Assembly (NCBI RefSeq): GCF_030411995.1
Contig: NZ_JASNRC010000005.1
Coordinates: 205,561-269,560 of the forward strand
Length of the DNA: 64,000 nucleotides
DNA from: Massilia sp. YIM B02769
GTDB taxonomy: Bacteria > Pseudomonadota > Gammaproteobacteria > Burkholderiales > Burkholderiaceae_D
Direction: 5' to 3'
A program made the position numbers and the translations under genes. Shown piece after piece: positions 9,901 to 17,699 of this stretch. Within the stretch, counting starts at the first letter, position 1; every line of letters starts with the position of its first letter. The notes beneath the pieces were generated by a model. That model saw nothing but the letters and a program-made list of their open reading frames with translations, made no database searches and had not been told where the DNA came from.

Positions 9901-11388
9901 CTGGAACGGCTCGATTGCCTGCAGGCCGCCTATCCCGACACCACGATCGAGCCGCCTTTGAGCGTCCCCGACAGCCACCGCGGCAACGATGGCGAACCCT
10001 GGACCCGAGATGCGGCCCTGGTCGAAGTGGTGCGTGCGCGCCTGTCCGGCAGCGGTCCGCAGCCTTTGCCGGCCATCGCCGCCAGCCTGGTCCTGCCGGA
10101 GAGCACCGTCGCCATCGCCCTCGGCCAGCTGGAAAGCGAGGGCTACGTGATGCGCGGCCGCTTCACCCCGGGCGTGCAGGAAGAGGAATGGTGCGAACGC
10201 CACCTGCTGGCGCGCATCCACCGCTACACGATCCGGCGCCTGCGGCGCGAGATCGAACCGGTCGAGCTGCAGGATTTCATTCGCTTCCTGTTCGACTGGC
10301 AGCACCTTGCGCCCGGCACGCAATGGCAGGGCCAGGACGCCCTGCCCCAGCTGCTGGCCCTGCTGGAGGGTTACGAGGCCCCGGCCGGCTCCTGGGAACC
10401 CGATCTGCTGGCCCTGCGCCTGCCCGATTACTCCATCCTGTGGCTGGACGATTTGTGCCGCGCCGGCAAGATCGTCTGGACCCGCATCGACGCGCCGCGT
10501 TCGGCCGCCGGCGGCCCGGTACGCACCACGCCCATTGTGCTGCTGCCGCGGCGCCAGACCGCGCTCTGGCATGGCTTGCCGCAGCCGGACGGACCGCCGG
10601 AGATCTCGCCGCGTGCCGCCCTGGTGCTGGACGCGCTGCGCCGCCATGGCGCCATGTTCTTCGACGAACTGCAGTTCGAGATGCGCATGCTGCCGGTGGA
10701 ACTGGAAAACGCGCTCGGCGAACTGGTTACCACCGGCCTGCTGAACGCGGACAGCTTCGCCGGCATGCGCGCCATGCTGCTACCGTCGAGCAAACGCGCC
10801 AGCAACGACCGCAAGCGCCGCCGCGGCGCCGGCCCGACCATGGAAGAAGCCGGGCGCTGGGCCCTGGTTCGGCGCGCCGAACCCGAGGCGCCGCTCGACC
10901 CTGCCGCCCCGCCGCGCCGGCGCCGGCTCGACCCGGAAACGCTGGAGCACGTGGCCATGACCCTGTTGCGGCGCTACGGCGTGATGTTCTGGCGCCTGCT
11001 CGAAAGGGAAGCCGGCTGGCTGCCGTCCTGGCGCGAACTGCTGCCGGTGTACCACCGGCTGGAAGCGCGCGGCGATATCCGCGGCGGGCGCTTCGTGGCC
11101 GGCTTCTCGGGCGAACAGTTCGCGCTGCCGGACGCCATTCCGTTGCTGCGCGAAGTGCGGCGCCGCCCGCATGACGGCGCCCTGGTCACGCTGTCGGGCA
11201 TCGACCCGCTGAACCTGATCGGCACCCTGCTGCCCGGCGACAAGGTGCCGGCCCTCGGAGCCAACCGCATCCTGTTCCGCGATGGCTTGCCGGTGGCCAG
11301 CATCGTCGGCGGCAAGATCGTGTATCCGACCAATCCCGGGGCCGACCGCGACCTGTTCCACGCGCACCTGGTCGGGCGGCGCTATTAA
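6988..11388 (+). CDS. lhr: Lhr-type ATP-dependent helicase
   Basis: A 1466-residue superfamily 2 helicase, close to the length of the long E. coli Lhr (about 1540), so it has both the core and the C-terminal extension. Motif I is PTGSGKT at about residues 53-59, motif II is DEIH at about 177-180, and motif III LSAT is near 215. Motif VI is QRVGRSGH. Lhr proteins are 3'-to-5' helicases linked to DNA repair, and the C-terminal domain is associated with uracil-DNA glycosylase activity in E. coli. A second ATG six bases downstream (6994) is an equally possible start. It is monocistronic or leads into the permease gene 180 bp downstream. Codon use matches the surrounding chromosome. Confidence 0.9.
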   Translation: MPMNDRPSPDNLRHDFHPAVSAWFAASFPAATEAQLRAWPPIQAGRATLVAAPTGSGKTLTAFLAAIDALVREGAVAPLPDETRVLYVSPLKALSNDIRVNLEGPLAGIGAQLDAMDLAPHGIRTAVRTGDTTTAERNAMRRRPPHILVSTPESLYVLLGSDSGRAMLQTVRTVIVDEIHAVAGSKRGSHLTLSLERLDALCTGCGGRPPVRIGLSATQKPISAVADFLVGRAGGPCAVVDVGHVRARDLGLELPPVPLEAVMPNEVWERVYDRMAELVVLHRTTLIFVNTRRMAERLARHLGDRLGAGHVAAHHGSLAKEYRLDAEQRLKRGELQALIATASLELGIDIGDVDLVCQVGSPRNIAAFLQRVGRSGHFVGGTPKGRLFPTSRDDLVECAALLDCVRRGELDALRIPQAPLDVLAQQIVAEVACREWSEDALFDLVRQAEPYAELPREKYDALLRMLAEGYTTRAGVRGAYIHRDAATRSLRGRRGGKLAAVTSGGTIPENADYTVLLEPQGLSVGTVNEDFAVESLAGDVFQLGNTSYRIMNIESGRVRVEDAHGAAPNIPFWHGEAPGRSDELSQGVARLRLEVERQLAEPAGGKGKAAPADNSAALDRAVDWLGEHLGLKDDAANQIVDYLARARAALGALPTQDTLVMERFFDESGGMQLVIHTPFGSRINRAWGLALRKRFCRNFNFELQAAATEDAIILSLSTSHSFPLDEVWRYLRAATAEPILVQALLDAPLFNVRWRWNATTALALPRFAGGRKVAPQLQRMKSDDLLATIFPDGAACLENIVGERELPEHPLVDQTLDDCLHDAMDSEGWLALLRRMENGDVRLLARDLPAPSPLAAEILNARPYAFLDDAPLEERRTQAVLNRHWSDPASPDDLGALDLDAIKAVAEEAWPRARNADEVQEALVALACVTQEEAVRQAQADENWPAWLAALATAGRATRMRGAGGVDFWVALERLDCLQAAYPDTTIEPPLSVPDSHRGNDGEPWTRDAALVEVVRARLSGSGPQPLPAIAASLVLPESTVAIALGQLESEGYVMRGRFTPGVQEEEWCERHLLARIHRYTIRRLRREIEPVELQDFIRFLFDWQHLAPGTQWQGQDALPQLLALLEGYEAPAGSWEPDLLALRLPDYSILWLDDLCRAGKIVWTRIDAPRSAAGGPVRTTPIVLLPRRQTALWHGLPQPDGPPEISPRAALVLDALRRHGAMFFDELQFEMRMLPVELENALGELVTTGLLNADSFAGMRAMLLPSSKRASNDRKRRRGAGPTMEEAGRWALVRRAEPEAPLDPAAPPRRRRLDPETLEHVAMTLLRRYGVMFWRLLEREAGWLPSWRELLPVYHRLEARGDIRGGRFVAGFSGEQFALPDAIPLLREVRRRPHDGALVTLSGIDPLNLIGTLLPGDKVPALGANRILFRDGLPVASIVGGKIVYPTNPGADRDLFHAHLVGRRY

Positions 11389-11390
11389 GA

Positions 11391-11421
11391 ACCTCTTCCA
11401 GTAGGGCTGGGAGGGGTTCCA
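11391..11421 (+). terminator. possible weak terminator after lhr
   Basis: AACCTCTTCC pairs imperfectly (with G-U pairs) with GGGAGGGGTT about nine bases on, immediately after the lhr stop. There is no U-tract, so it would be inefficient or Rho-dependent. Confidence 0.3.
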
Positions 11422-11570
11422 AGGCTCTCGCAGGATAGGTCTTGCGAGCAAGGCCAAGGCATGGTGGTTGATCGAAAGCCGGCCAGGCGCGAAGCAATGC
11501 GAACTCGGCGCCGCCTGTGCGGTCGAACTGGCTGCGAGAGTCAACTCAGCCATTGCATCCGCCCGCCACC

Positions 11571-13016
11571 ATGGATCCTGTCGAAGCCGCACGCATTGCC
11601 ACAGGCATCGAGCCGCCCCGGCCGCGCCCGAGCATCGGGCTGCGCGCGGCCGTCGCCCTGATCGTCGGGGCCGTGATCGGCGCCGGCATCTTCAAGGCGC
11701 CGGCCATCGTGGCTTCGTTCAGTCCCAGCGTGGAAGCCATGTTCGGCCTGTGGCTGCTGGGCGGCCTGGTGTCCCTGGTGGGCGCCCTCTGCTATGCCGA
11801 ACTCGCCACCAGCTACCCGAACGCCGGCGGCGACTACCACTTCCTGCAGCGTGCCTATGGCCGCTCGGTCGCCTTCCTGTTCGGCTGGGCGCGCTTTTCC
11901 GTGATCACCACCGGCTCCATCGCCCTGCTCGGCTTCGTGTTCGGCGACTACCTGCAACAGGTGCTGCCCTTCCCGCTGGGCCCGCCCGGCGCTGGCCCTC
12001 CGCTGTACGCCGCCGCCATCATCGTGGTCCTGACCCTAGTGAACATGCGCGGCATCCGCGCCGGCGCGAACACCCAAAGCTGGCTGACGCTGCTGGAAGT
12101 GGGTGGTTTGCTGCTGATCGTGGGCGCCGCTGCCTTCCTGGCCGAGCCGGCATCCGGACCAGCCGCCTCGGCGGCCACGGCAGCGGTCGCCGCAGCGGAT
12201 ACACCGCCCGCAAACACAGCCCCGGCGTCCTGGGGCATGGCCATGGTCTTCGTCCTGCTCACCTATGGCGGCTGGAACGAGGCCGCCTACATCAGCGCCG
12301 AGGTACGCGACGGGCGCCGCAACATGGTCAAGGCGCTGGTGCTGTCGGTCCTGCTCATCACCAGCCTCTACCTGCTGGTAACCTGGGCCTGCTGGCACAC
12401 CCTCGGTCTGGAAGGCATGGCCGCTTCCGACGCCCTGGCGGCGGACGTGATGCGGCGTGCGCTCGGCCAGCCCGGCGAAGTCCTGATCGCCCTGCTGGTG
12501 GCCGTCTCGGCGCTCACCTCGATCAACGCCACCATGATCGTCGGCGCGCGCACCGGCTACGCCATGGGCTGCGACTGGCCGCGCCTGCGCCGGCTCGGAC
12601 GCTGGGACGGCGAGCGCGGCACGCCAGCAGTGGCCATGCTGGTGCAGGGCGCGGCGGCACTGCTGCTGGTGGGCCTGGGCGCCGCCTTCGGCAGCGGCTT
12701 CAAGGCCATGGTCGAATTCACGGCGCCCGTGTTCTGGCTGTTCTTCCTGCTCGCCGGCCTGTCGCTGTTCGTGCTGCGCCGGCGCGAACCCGAGCGGCCG
12801 CGGCCCTTCAAGGTGCCGCTGTTCCCCCTGCTGCCCCTGCTGTTCTGCGCCAGCTGCGCCTGGATGCTGTGGTCCAGCCTGTCCTACGTGTTCAGCCAGA
12901 CGCTGGGCGGCCTGAACGCGGCATGGATCGGCGTGGCCGTGCTCGCCCTCGGCGTGCTGCTCCTGCCGCTGCTGCGCCATCCGCCGGCCAGCACCGGCGC
13001 CACCCACCCGCCCTGA
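11571..13016 (+). CDS. APC-superfamily amino acid permease
   Basis: A 481-residue integral membrane transporter. Twelve or so hydrophobic segments are visible. The first contains GAVIGAGIFKAPA, the glycine-rich GxGIF substrate-binding motif of TM1 in amino acid/polyamine/cation symporters. Cytoplasmic loops carry the GANTQ and PRPFKVP sequences typical of the family. An Ala/Pro-rich insert (about residues 195-222) replaces the usual short loop between TMs. The start at 11571 is chosen over an upstream in-frame ATG because it begins the expected cytoplasmic N-terminus. The substrate cannot be predicted. The methyltransferase-like gene begins 20 bp after its stop and is probably co-transcribed. 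Confidence 0.82.
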   Translation: MDPVEAARIATGIEPPRPRPSIGLRAAVALIVGAVIGAGIFKAPAIVASFSPSVEAMFGLWLLGGLVSLVGALCYAELATSYPNAGGDYHFLQRAYGRSVAFLFGWARFSVITTGSIALLGFVFGDYLQQVLPFPLGPPGAGPPLYAAAIIVVLTLVNMRGIRAGANTQSWLTLLEVGGLLLIVGAAAFLAEPASGPAASAATAAVAAADTPPANTAPASWGMAMVFVLLTYGGWNEAAYISAEVRDGRRNMVKALVLSVLLITSLYLLVTWACWHTLGLEGMAASDALAADVMRRALGQPGEVLIALLVAVSALTSINATMIVGARTGYAMGCDWPRLRRLGRWDGERGTPAVAMLVQGAAALLLVGLGAAFGSGFKAMVEFTAPVFWLFFLLAGLSLFVLRRREPERPRPFKVPLFPLLPLLFCASCAWMLWSSLSYVFSQTLGGLNAAWIGVAVLALGVLLLPLLRHPPASTGATHPP

Positions 13017-13035
13017 CCGACCTAGGAGAATCCCG

Positions 13036-13659
13036 ATGACCACCGAAACCAGCCGCCGCAAGCTCCTGCTGCTCGGCGCCGCCACCACCGGCCTCGGCCT
13101 GCTGCCGCTGCGCCCGGGCCTGGCGCAGTCCGACGCCACCGCCACCGCCCCTGATACCGCCCCGGCCACTGCCGCCAGGCTCGACGTCCCATATGTGCCC
13201 ACGCCGCAGGAAGTGGTCGACCGCATGCTGGCGCTGGCCCGTGTCGGCAAGAACGACGTGTTGATCGACCTCGGCTGCGGCGACGGCCGCATCGTCGTCA
13301 CCGCCGCCAAGCAGCTCGGTGCGCGCGGAACCGGCATCGACCTCGACCCGATCCGGATCGCGGAAGCGAAAGAGAATGCGCGCAAGGCCGGCGTGGAAGA
13401 CCAGGTGAGCTTCCAGGTCGGTGACTTGTTCGAGGCTGACCTGTCGGCCGCGTCGGTGGTCACCCTCTACCTGCTCCCGACCATTAACACCCGGCTGCGC
13501 CCGCGCCTGTGGCAGCAGTTGAAGGTGGGTTCGCGCGTGGTCTCGCACGCCTTCGACATGGGGCCGGAATGGCCGCCGGAGAAAACCGCCAGCGTCGACG
13601 GCCGCAGCATTTATTACTGGACCATCACCCAAGTCCAGAAGCGCAGGGCCAAGGCCTGA
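13036..13659 (+). CDS. exported SAM-dependent methyltransferase-fold protein
   Basis: A 207-residue protein. The N-terminus SRRKLLLLGAATTGLGLLP resembles a Tat-type or Sec signal peptide ending near LAQ. The mature part is a class I methyltransferase fold: DVLIDLGCGDGRIV is motif I, and GTGIDLDP with its acidic residue is motif II. A SAM-binding fold behind an export signal is odd, because S-adenosylmethionine is cytoplasmic, but this architecture recurs in environmental proteobacteria annotated as 'methyltransferase domain' proteins. An AGGAG ribosome-binding site lies 6-7 bases before the ATG. It follows the permease gene by 20 bp. The substrate is unknown. Confidence 0.75.
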   Translation: MTTETSRRKLLLLGAATTGLGLLPLRPGLAQSDATATAPDTAPATAARLDVPYVPTPQEVVDRMLALARVGKNDVLIDLGCGDGRIVVTAAKQLGARGTGIDLDPIRIAEAKENARKAGVEDQVSFQVGDLFEADLSAASVVTLYLLPTINTRLRPRLWQQLKVGSRVVSHAFDMGPEWPPEKTASVDGRSIYYWTITQVQKRRAKA

Positions 13660-13743
13660 ACCGGTGCGATGGCTGGCGTTGTCCATGGCGCCGCTCGGGG
13701 TGTGGCTGCGGCTGTGACTGTGGCTGTGGCCGTGGCGGCGCCG

Positions 13744-13801
13744 CCGGCACTGGCGTCGATGCAGCGGCGATCCCGGCACTGGCGTCGATGCAGCGGTGAT
13801 C
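13744..13801. repeat. 29-bp tandem duplication
   Basis: Two adjacent 29-bp copies beginning CCGGCACTGGCGTCGATG (13744-13772 and 13773-13801) differ at one position (C versus T near the end). The third unit decays immediately. It lies between the methyltransferase stop and the Fur box. Confidence 0.9.
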
Positions 13802-13870
13802 CCTGCAATAGTGCCGGGCGCCCAGCACCGTAGCGATCCAGTTTGCACAGGCGGCGAATCCGTGTACACT

Positions 13871-13892
13871 TGAATGAGAATCATTCGCATCA
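13871..13892 (+). promoter_or_regulatory. Fur-box-like operator
   Basis: The core AATGAGAATCATT (13873-13885) matches 12 of 13 central bases of the classical Fur consensus AATGATAATCATT and is followed by CGCATCA. It lies about 80-100 bp upstream of the DUF2325 start, a usual distance for repression of a promoter. The assignment is by consensus only. Confidence 0.7.
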
Positions 13893-13971
13893 TAGGCGAG
13901 GCCGGGTCGTACTGGCCGCCTCGCCGGGGTGCCCGACACCGACCACAGCCATCGCCACGCAAAGGATCCGT

Positions 13972-15222
13972 ATGTGCGACAAACACCGTTCGCTCGACCC
14001 AGCCAATGTGCAGTTCCAGACCCAGCAGAGTTCGCGCCGGCGCCGCATCTGGGAGCTGTCCCGCAATTGCCACTGCCCGCTGATCGGCGTCGCCCTGCCG
14101 TTGGGCACCCTGCGCAAGCTGGTGGAAAAAGTCACCGGCGGCGAGCTGATGCATGACGACTACGAAGTCCACGTTGGCGCCGTCAACGACTGCACCAGCC
14201 GCAACCGGCTGGCCGAAGCCGTGCAGAAGGAACTCGAACGCCGCTATGCGCAAGTGATCTTCCGCTTCCGCAGCGCCAGGACGGCGGCCCAGGTCGCCGA
14301 GCTGTGGGAGGCGGCGGTGGCCGCGGGCGACGTGGCCGGCGCCTTCTGGGCCGGCCTGTCGCACCCGGCCTGCGTCCCGGCGCTGGAAGAAAAGATGTGC
14401 CGCGACATCCACATGGTCCAGCACCAGGCCGGCGCCTGTGCGCGCGCCGACATCGGCAAGTACAATGCCCTGCTCGGCGACAAGGCGCGCCTCGAAGGCG
14501 AACTCGCGCGGCTGCAGGCGCGCTGCAACGCCCTGCTCCAGGAACGGAAACAGGATGCCGACCGCTTCGAGCAGCAGCTGATGCAGGCGCGCGCCACCAC
14601 CATCGCGCGCGAAACCGACGTCCACAACCTGCGCAACGAGCTGGCCCAGCTGCGCTCGACGATTCCCGAACTGGAAACCCGCAAGCGCCTGGCAAACCAG
14701 CTGGCGCGCATGGAACTGCGCGAAGCGGCCCTGCGCGGCCAGCTCGCCGAGCTGAAGGCCAGCCGTGCGGAAGCCGTCGCGCGCGCAAGCGAAGCGGCGC
14801 CGGCAGCGGCGACTGCCGTGCCCGCCCCGGCTGCACCCCAGGTCACGATCCCGATCCAGCTGGTCAACCAGAGCGTGCTCTGCGTCGGTGGGCGTAGCGG
14901 CAACATTTCCTTCTACCGCAAGATGGTGGAGAAAATCGGCGCCCAGTTCGCCCACCACGACGGTGGCCTGGAGGACAGCAGCAACCAGCTTGACGCCAGC
15001 CTGGCTGCCGCCGACCTGGTCATCTGCCAGACCGGCTGCATCAGCCACGGCGCCTACTGGCGCGTGAAGGAATACTGCAAGCGCACCGGCAAGCGCTGCG
15101 TGTTCGTCGACAACCCGAGCGTGTCGAGCCTGGCGCGCGGACTCCAGGAAATCGGCGCCGAACCGATCATGGCTGGACAGGAGGAAGAAGCGGCCAGCGA
15201 CAGCGGTGCCTGCAAGGCCTAG
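13972..15222 (+). CDS. DUF2325-containing coiled-coil protein, probably iron-regulated
   Basis: A 416-residue cytoplasmic protein in three parts. Residues 1-170 contain possible metal ligands: CHCP near residue 34, then HPAC, KMCRD, HMVQHQAGAC. Residues ~170-280 form a charged coiled coil rich in Ala, Leu, Glu and Arg. Residues ~295-405 are the DUF2325 domain, opening LCVGGRSGNISFYRKMVE with CQTGCISHGAYWRVK later. DUF2325 looks like a small Rossmann-like fold; its biochemical role is not established. A strong Fur-box match upstream suggests expression under iron limitation. ATG 13972 is preceded by AAAGGAT. It appears to be monocistronic. The ligand role of the Cys/His cluster is my inference. 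Confidence 0.75.
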   Translation: MCDKHRSLDPANVQFQTQQSSRRRRIWELSRNCHCPLIGVALPLGTLRKLVEKVTGGELMHDDYEVHVGAVNDCTSRNRLAEAVQKELERRYAQVIFRFRSARTAAQVAELWEAAVAAGDVAGAFWAGLSHPACVPALEEKMCRDIHMVQHQAGACARADIGKYNALLGDKARLEGELARLQARCNALLQERKQDADRFEQQLMQARATTIARETDVHNLRNELAQLRSTIPELETRKRLANQLARMELREAALRGQLAELKASRAEAVARASEAAPAAATAVPAPAAPQVTIPIQLVNQSVLCVGGRSGNISFYRKMVEKIGAQFAHHDGGLEDSSNQLDASLAAADLVICQTGCISHGAYWRVKEYCKRTGKRCVFVDNPSVSSLARGLQEIGAEPIMAGQEEEAASDSGACKA

Positions 15223-15466
15223 CCTGCCGGCAAATCTTGCGAAGCGGCTGTGCCGGGGTCGCCGCTTGGCCCACCTGTGCCCGCTTGGCGGCCAGGTTTT
15301 CAGCCCGGTGCTCAGCCCGCTTTTCCACCCGCTGATTAGCCCGATCTCCACCCCGCGCTTCAGCCGATTCGACGCCGCGCAAACGAGGCCGCGTTCGATT
15401 GGAATGCGCTTGGTAGCAGACCCATGGTGGCGTAAAGTGCTGCCACCAGAACCGGACGAGGACGCC

Positions 15467-16627
15467 ATGTACGCAAGCAACTGGAACGATCTATCGACCC
15501 TCGGGGTCGCCGCCCTGAAGCAAATGGACCGCTCGCGCCAGGCGCGCGGGCAACTGCTCGACCGCGCCGGCTACGGCCCGCGCGAAACACCCTCGACCGT
15601 CCTGCACGCCGAGCCGGGCCTCAAGCTGCGCCGCTATGGCGCCTCTTTGGCGGGTCCGGCCGTGCTGCTGGTGCCGGCGCCCATCAAGCGCGCCTACATC
15701 TGGGACCTGGCGCCCGAGATCAGCGTCGTGCAGCGCTGGCTGGAACGCGGCTACCGCGTCTACCTGGCCGAATGGGTGCCGCTGGACGAGGCCGGCACAG
15801 CAAGCGATGACGATTTCAGCCTGGCCGGCTACGCCGACCGCCTGCTCACGCATTGCCGCGAACACATCCGCCAGGACAGCGGCGAGGACAAGGTCGTCAT
15901 CGCCGGCCACTCCCTGGGCGGCATTCTTGCGGCCATCCACGCCTGCCTGTATCCCGCAGCGATTGCCGCCACGGTGCTGCTGGAAGCCCCGCTCGGCTTC
16001 GACCCGGCCAGCGACTGCTTCGCGCCGCTGGTACAGGCCACGCCCGATGCGCGCCGCATCGCCGACGCTTTTGGCCAGGTGCCCGGCAGCTTCCTGAACA
16101 TGATGAGCGCCGCCGCCGAGCCGCATGCCTTCGGCTGGGAACGCCTGCTCGACCGCACCGCGTCGATGACCAGTCCGCAAGCCTTGAGCAGCTACATGCA
16201 GGTCGAACGCTGGACCCACGACGAATTCCCGCTGCCCGGCCCGCTGTTCGTCGACCTGGTCGAGTCGCTGTACCGCAACGACGCCTTCACCCGGGGCAAG
16301 CTGGCCATCGGCACGCGCACGGTCGGCCCGCACGACATGAAAGCGCCGCTGGCCAGCGTCTTCGACGCGCGCAGCAAGGTCATTCCGCCGCAGTCGGTCA
16401 TGCCCTTCCACGATGCGGCGGCCAGCACGCGCAAGCTGCTGCTCGAGTACAGCGGCGACATCGGCGTCAACCTGCAGCACGTCGGCGTGCTGGTCGGGCG
16501 CAATGCCCATGCCCGTATCTGGCCGGCGATTTTCAACTGGCTGGACGCCCTGCACGAAGCGGCGGAGGCGCCGGCAAGCGTCGACGCCAGGGACGCCGCA
16601 CCTGGCGCGATCACGCCGACGGACTGA
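15467..16627 (+). CDS. PhaC-like alpha/beta hydrolase with a Ser nucleophile
   Basis: A 386-residue alpha/beta-hydrolase resembling class III polyhydroxyalkanoate synthases in its overall pattern: VPAPIKRAYIWDL near residue 70, a nucleophile elbow GHSLGGILAA near 147, an Asp in SVFDARSKVIPP near 300, and a C-terminal His in LQHVGVLVG near 337. PHA synthases use Cys in GxCxG; here the elbow is GxSxG, so esterase, lipase or PHA/oligomer hydrolase activity is at least as likely as polymerisation. There is no signal peptide. The frame extends upstream, but the ATG at 15467 after a CGAGGAC sequence fits the family start. No phasin or phaA/phaB gene is adjacent. Confidence 0.68.
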   Translation: MYASNWNDLSTLGVAALKQMDRSRQARGQLLDRAGYGPRETPSTVLHAEPGLKLRRYGASLAGPAVLLVPAPIKRAYIWDLAPEISVVQRWLERGYRVYLAEWVPLDEAGTASDDDFSLAGYADRLLTHCREHIRQDSGEDKVVIAGHSLGGILAAIHACLYPAAIAATVLLEAPLGFDPASDCFAPLVQATPDARRIADAFGQVPGSFLNMMSAAAEPHAFGWERLLDRTASMTSPQALSSYMQVERWTHDEFPLPGPLFVDLVESLYRNDAFTRGKLAIGTRTVGPHDMKAPLASVFDARSKVIPPQSVMPFHDAAASTRKLLLEYSGDIGVNLQHVGVLVGRNAHARIWPAIFNWLDALHEAAEAPASVDARDAAPGAITPTD

Positions 16628-16663
16628 GCCGGCCCGCGCGTTGCGGCACCTGGCCAGGCGTGG

Positions 16664-17620
16664 CTAGAGGTCCAGCACCAGCGTACCTTGGCCGCGCGAA
16701 CAGCAGGGCGTGAACTGGTCGTTCGCCGCCTTTTCTTCGACGGTGAAGTAGTGGTCGCGGTGCTCGATGGCGCCCTCCAGCACACGCGTGATGCAGGTGC
16801 CGCACACGCCTTGCTCGCAGGAGACCGGAATCGCCATTCCGTTCTCTTCGAGCACCTGGGTCACGCTCCGGCCCGGCGGCACCGTCAAGGTCTGCCCGCT
16901 GCTGGCGATCCTGACCTCGAACGGCTTATCCACTCCTTCCGTCGCCGGCGCGGCGCCGAAGTGCTCGACGTGGATACGGTCGCCGCTCCAGCCCAGCTTG
17001 CGGGCGGCGCCGGTGACCGCATCGATGAAGCCGGCCGGGCCGCACACGTACAGGTGGGTATCCGGCGCCGCCTCGGCCAGCGCGGCGTCGAGATCCAGGC
17101 GCATGCCGGCCGCGTCGCAGTGCACCTGCACCCTGTGCGCGAACGGCGCGTCCGCGATGCGCTGGCGGAAGGCCGTGCGTTCGGCCGAGCGCGTGCAGTA
17201 ATGCATCGTGAACGCCGCGCCATCGCAGGCCAGGCGCTCGGCCATGCTCAGGATGGGCGTGATGCCGATGCCGCCGGCGAACAGCAGGTAGCGCGGCGCG
17301 CCCAGCAGCGGAAAATGATTGCGCGGCGCACCGATCTGCAGCACATCGCCCGCTTGCAGGCTGTCGTGGAGGGCGCTGGAACCGCCGCGTGACTGCGGGT
17401 CGCGCAGCACGGCAATCTGGTAGCGGTGCCGCTCGGAAGGGTCGTTGCACAGCGAGTACTGGCGCACCAGGCCGGGACGAATATGCACGTCGATGTGCGA
17501 ACCGGCCGAGAACGCCGGCAGCGCTTGCCCATCGAGCGCGGCCAGCTCGAAGCTGACGATGTCCTCGGCTTCGTCCACGCGTGCCAGCACGCGCGTACGG
17601 ATCGTTGGAGTTGTGTTCAT
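16664..17620 (-). CDS. vanB: VanB-type ferredoxin reductase component of a Rieske oxygenase
   Basis: A 318-residue reductase that passes electrons from NAD(P)H to its oxygenase partner through flavin and a [2Fe-2S] cluster. The N-terminal flavin-binding barrel contains RQYSLCNDP near residue 53. The nucleotide-binding domain has GGIGITPILSMA near 115. The C-terminal plant-type ferredoxin domain has SCEQGVCGTC with a distant fourth Cys in TPCCSRG. This order is that of the phthalate/vanillate family IA reductases. It lies 79 bp downstream of the VanA-like oxygenase gene on the same strand. It is assigned by homology to vanillate O-demethylase; the real substrate may be another methoxy- or alkyl-aromatic. 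Confidence 0.87.
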   Translation of the reverse strand: MNTTPTIRTRVLARVDEAEDIVSFELAALDGQALPAFSAGSHIDVHIRPGLVRQYSLCNDPSERHRYQIAVLRDPQSRGGSSALHDSLQAGDVLQIGAPRNHFPLLGAPRYLLFAGGIGITPILSMAERLACDGAAFTMHYCTRSAERTAFRQRIADAPFAHRVQVHCDAAGMRLDLDAALAEAAPDTHLYVCGPAGFIDAVTGAARKLGWSGDRIHVEHFGAAPATEGVDKPFEVRIASSGQTLTVPPGRSVTQVLEENGMAIPVSCEQGVCGTCITRVLEGAIEHRDHYFTVEEKAANDQFTPCCSRGQGTLVLDL

Positions 17621-17699
17621 GAGATGGTCATCCAGGTGAAACGCCGGCACGACGGCGCACGCGCTTGCCATCGGCCCGTCGTGCCCGGCCTCCTGTCGA

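Larger units (their letters stand above)
13660..13971. other. intergenic region with simple repeats, a tandem repeat and a Fur box
   Basis: About 310 bases without a credible gene. It contains a run of CTGTGG/CTGCGG hexamers (about 13690-13735), a 29-bp tandem duplication (13744-13801) and a Fur-box-like sequence (13871-13892) ahead of the DUF2325 gene. No RNA gene is apparent. Confidence 0.7.

Noticed and set aside
13690-13735. CTGTGG/CTGCGG hexamer run considered as a regulator-binding array
   Set aside because: It is simple low-complexity sequence with no symmetry; slippage explains it better.
12892-15480. Very long open frame on the minus strand across the methyltransferase and DUF2325 genes
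   Set aside because: It is antisense to clear, family-matching genes, has Arg/Gly/His-rich low-complexity composition and no recognisable motif. Long spurious frames are common at this GC content.
16628-16663. CCTGGCCAGG palindrome between the PhaC-like and vanB-like genes as a terminator
   Set aside because: The stem is only five base pairs and no T-run follows, too weak to call.
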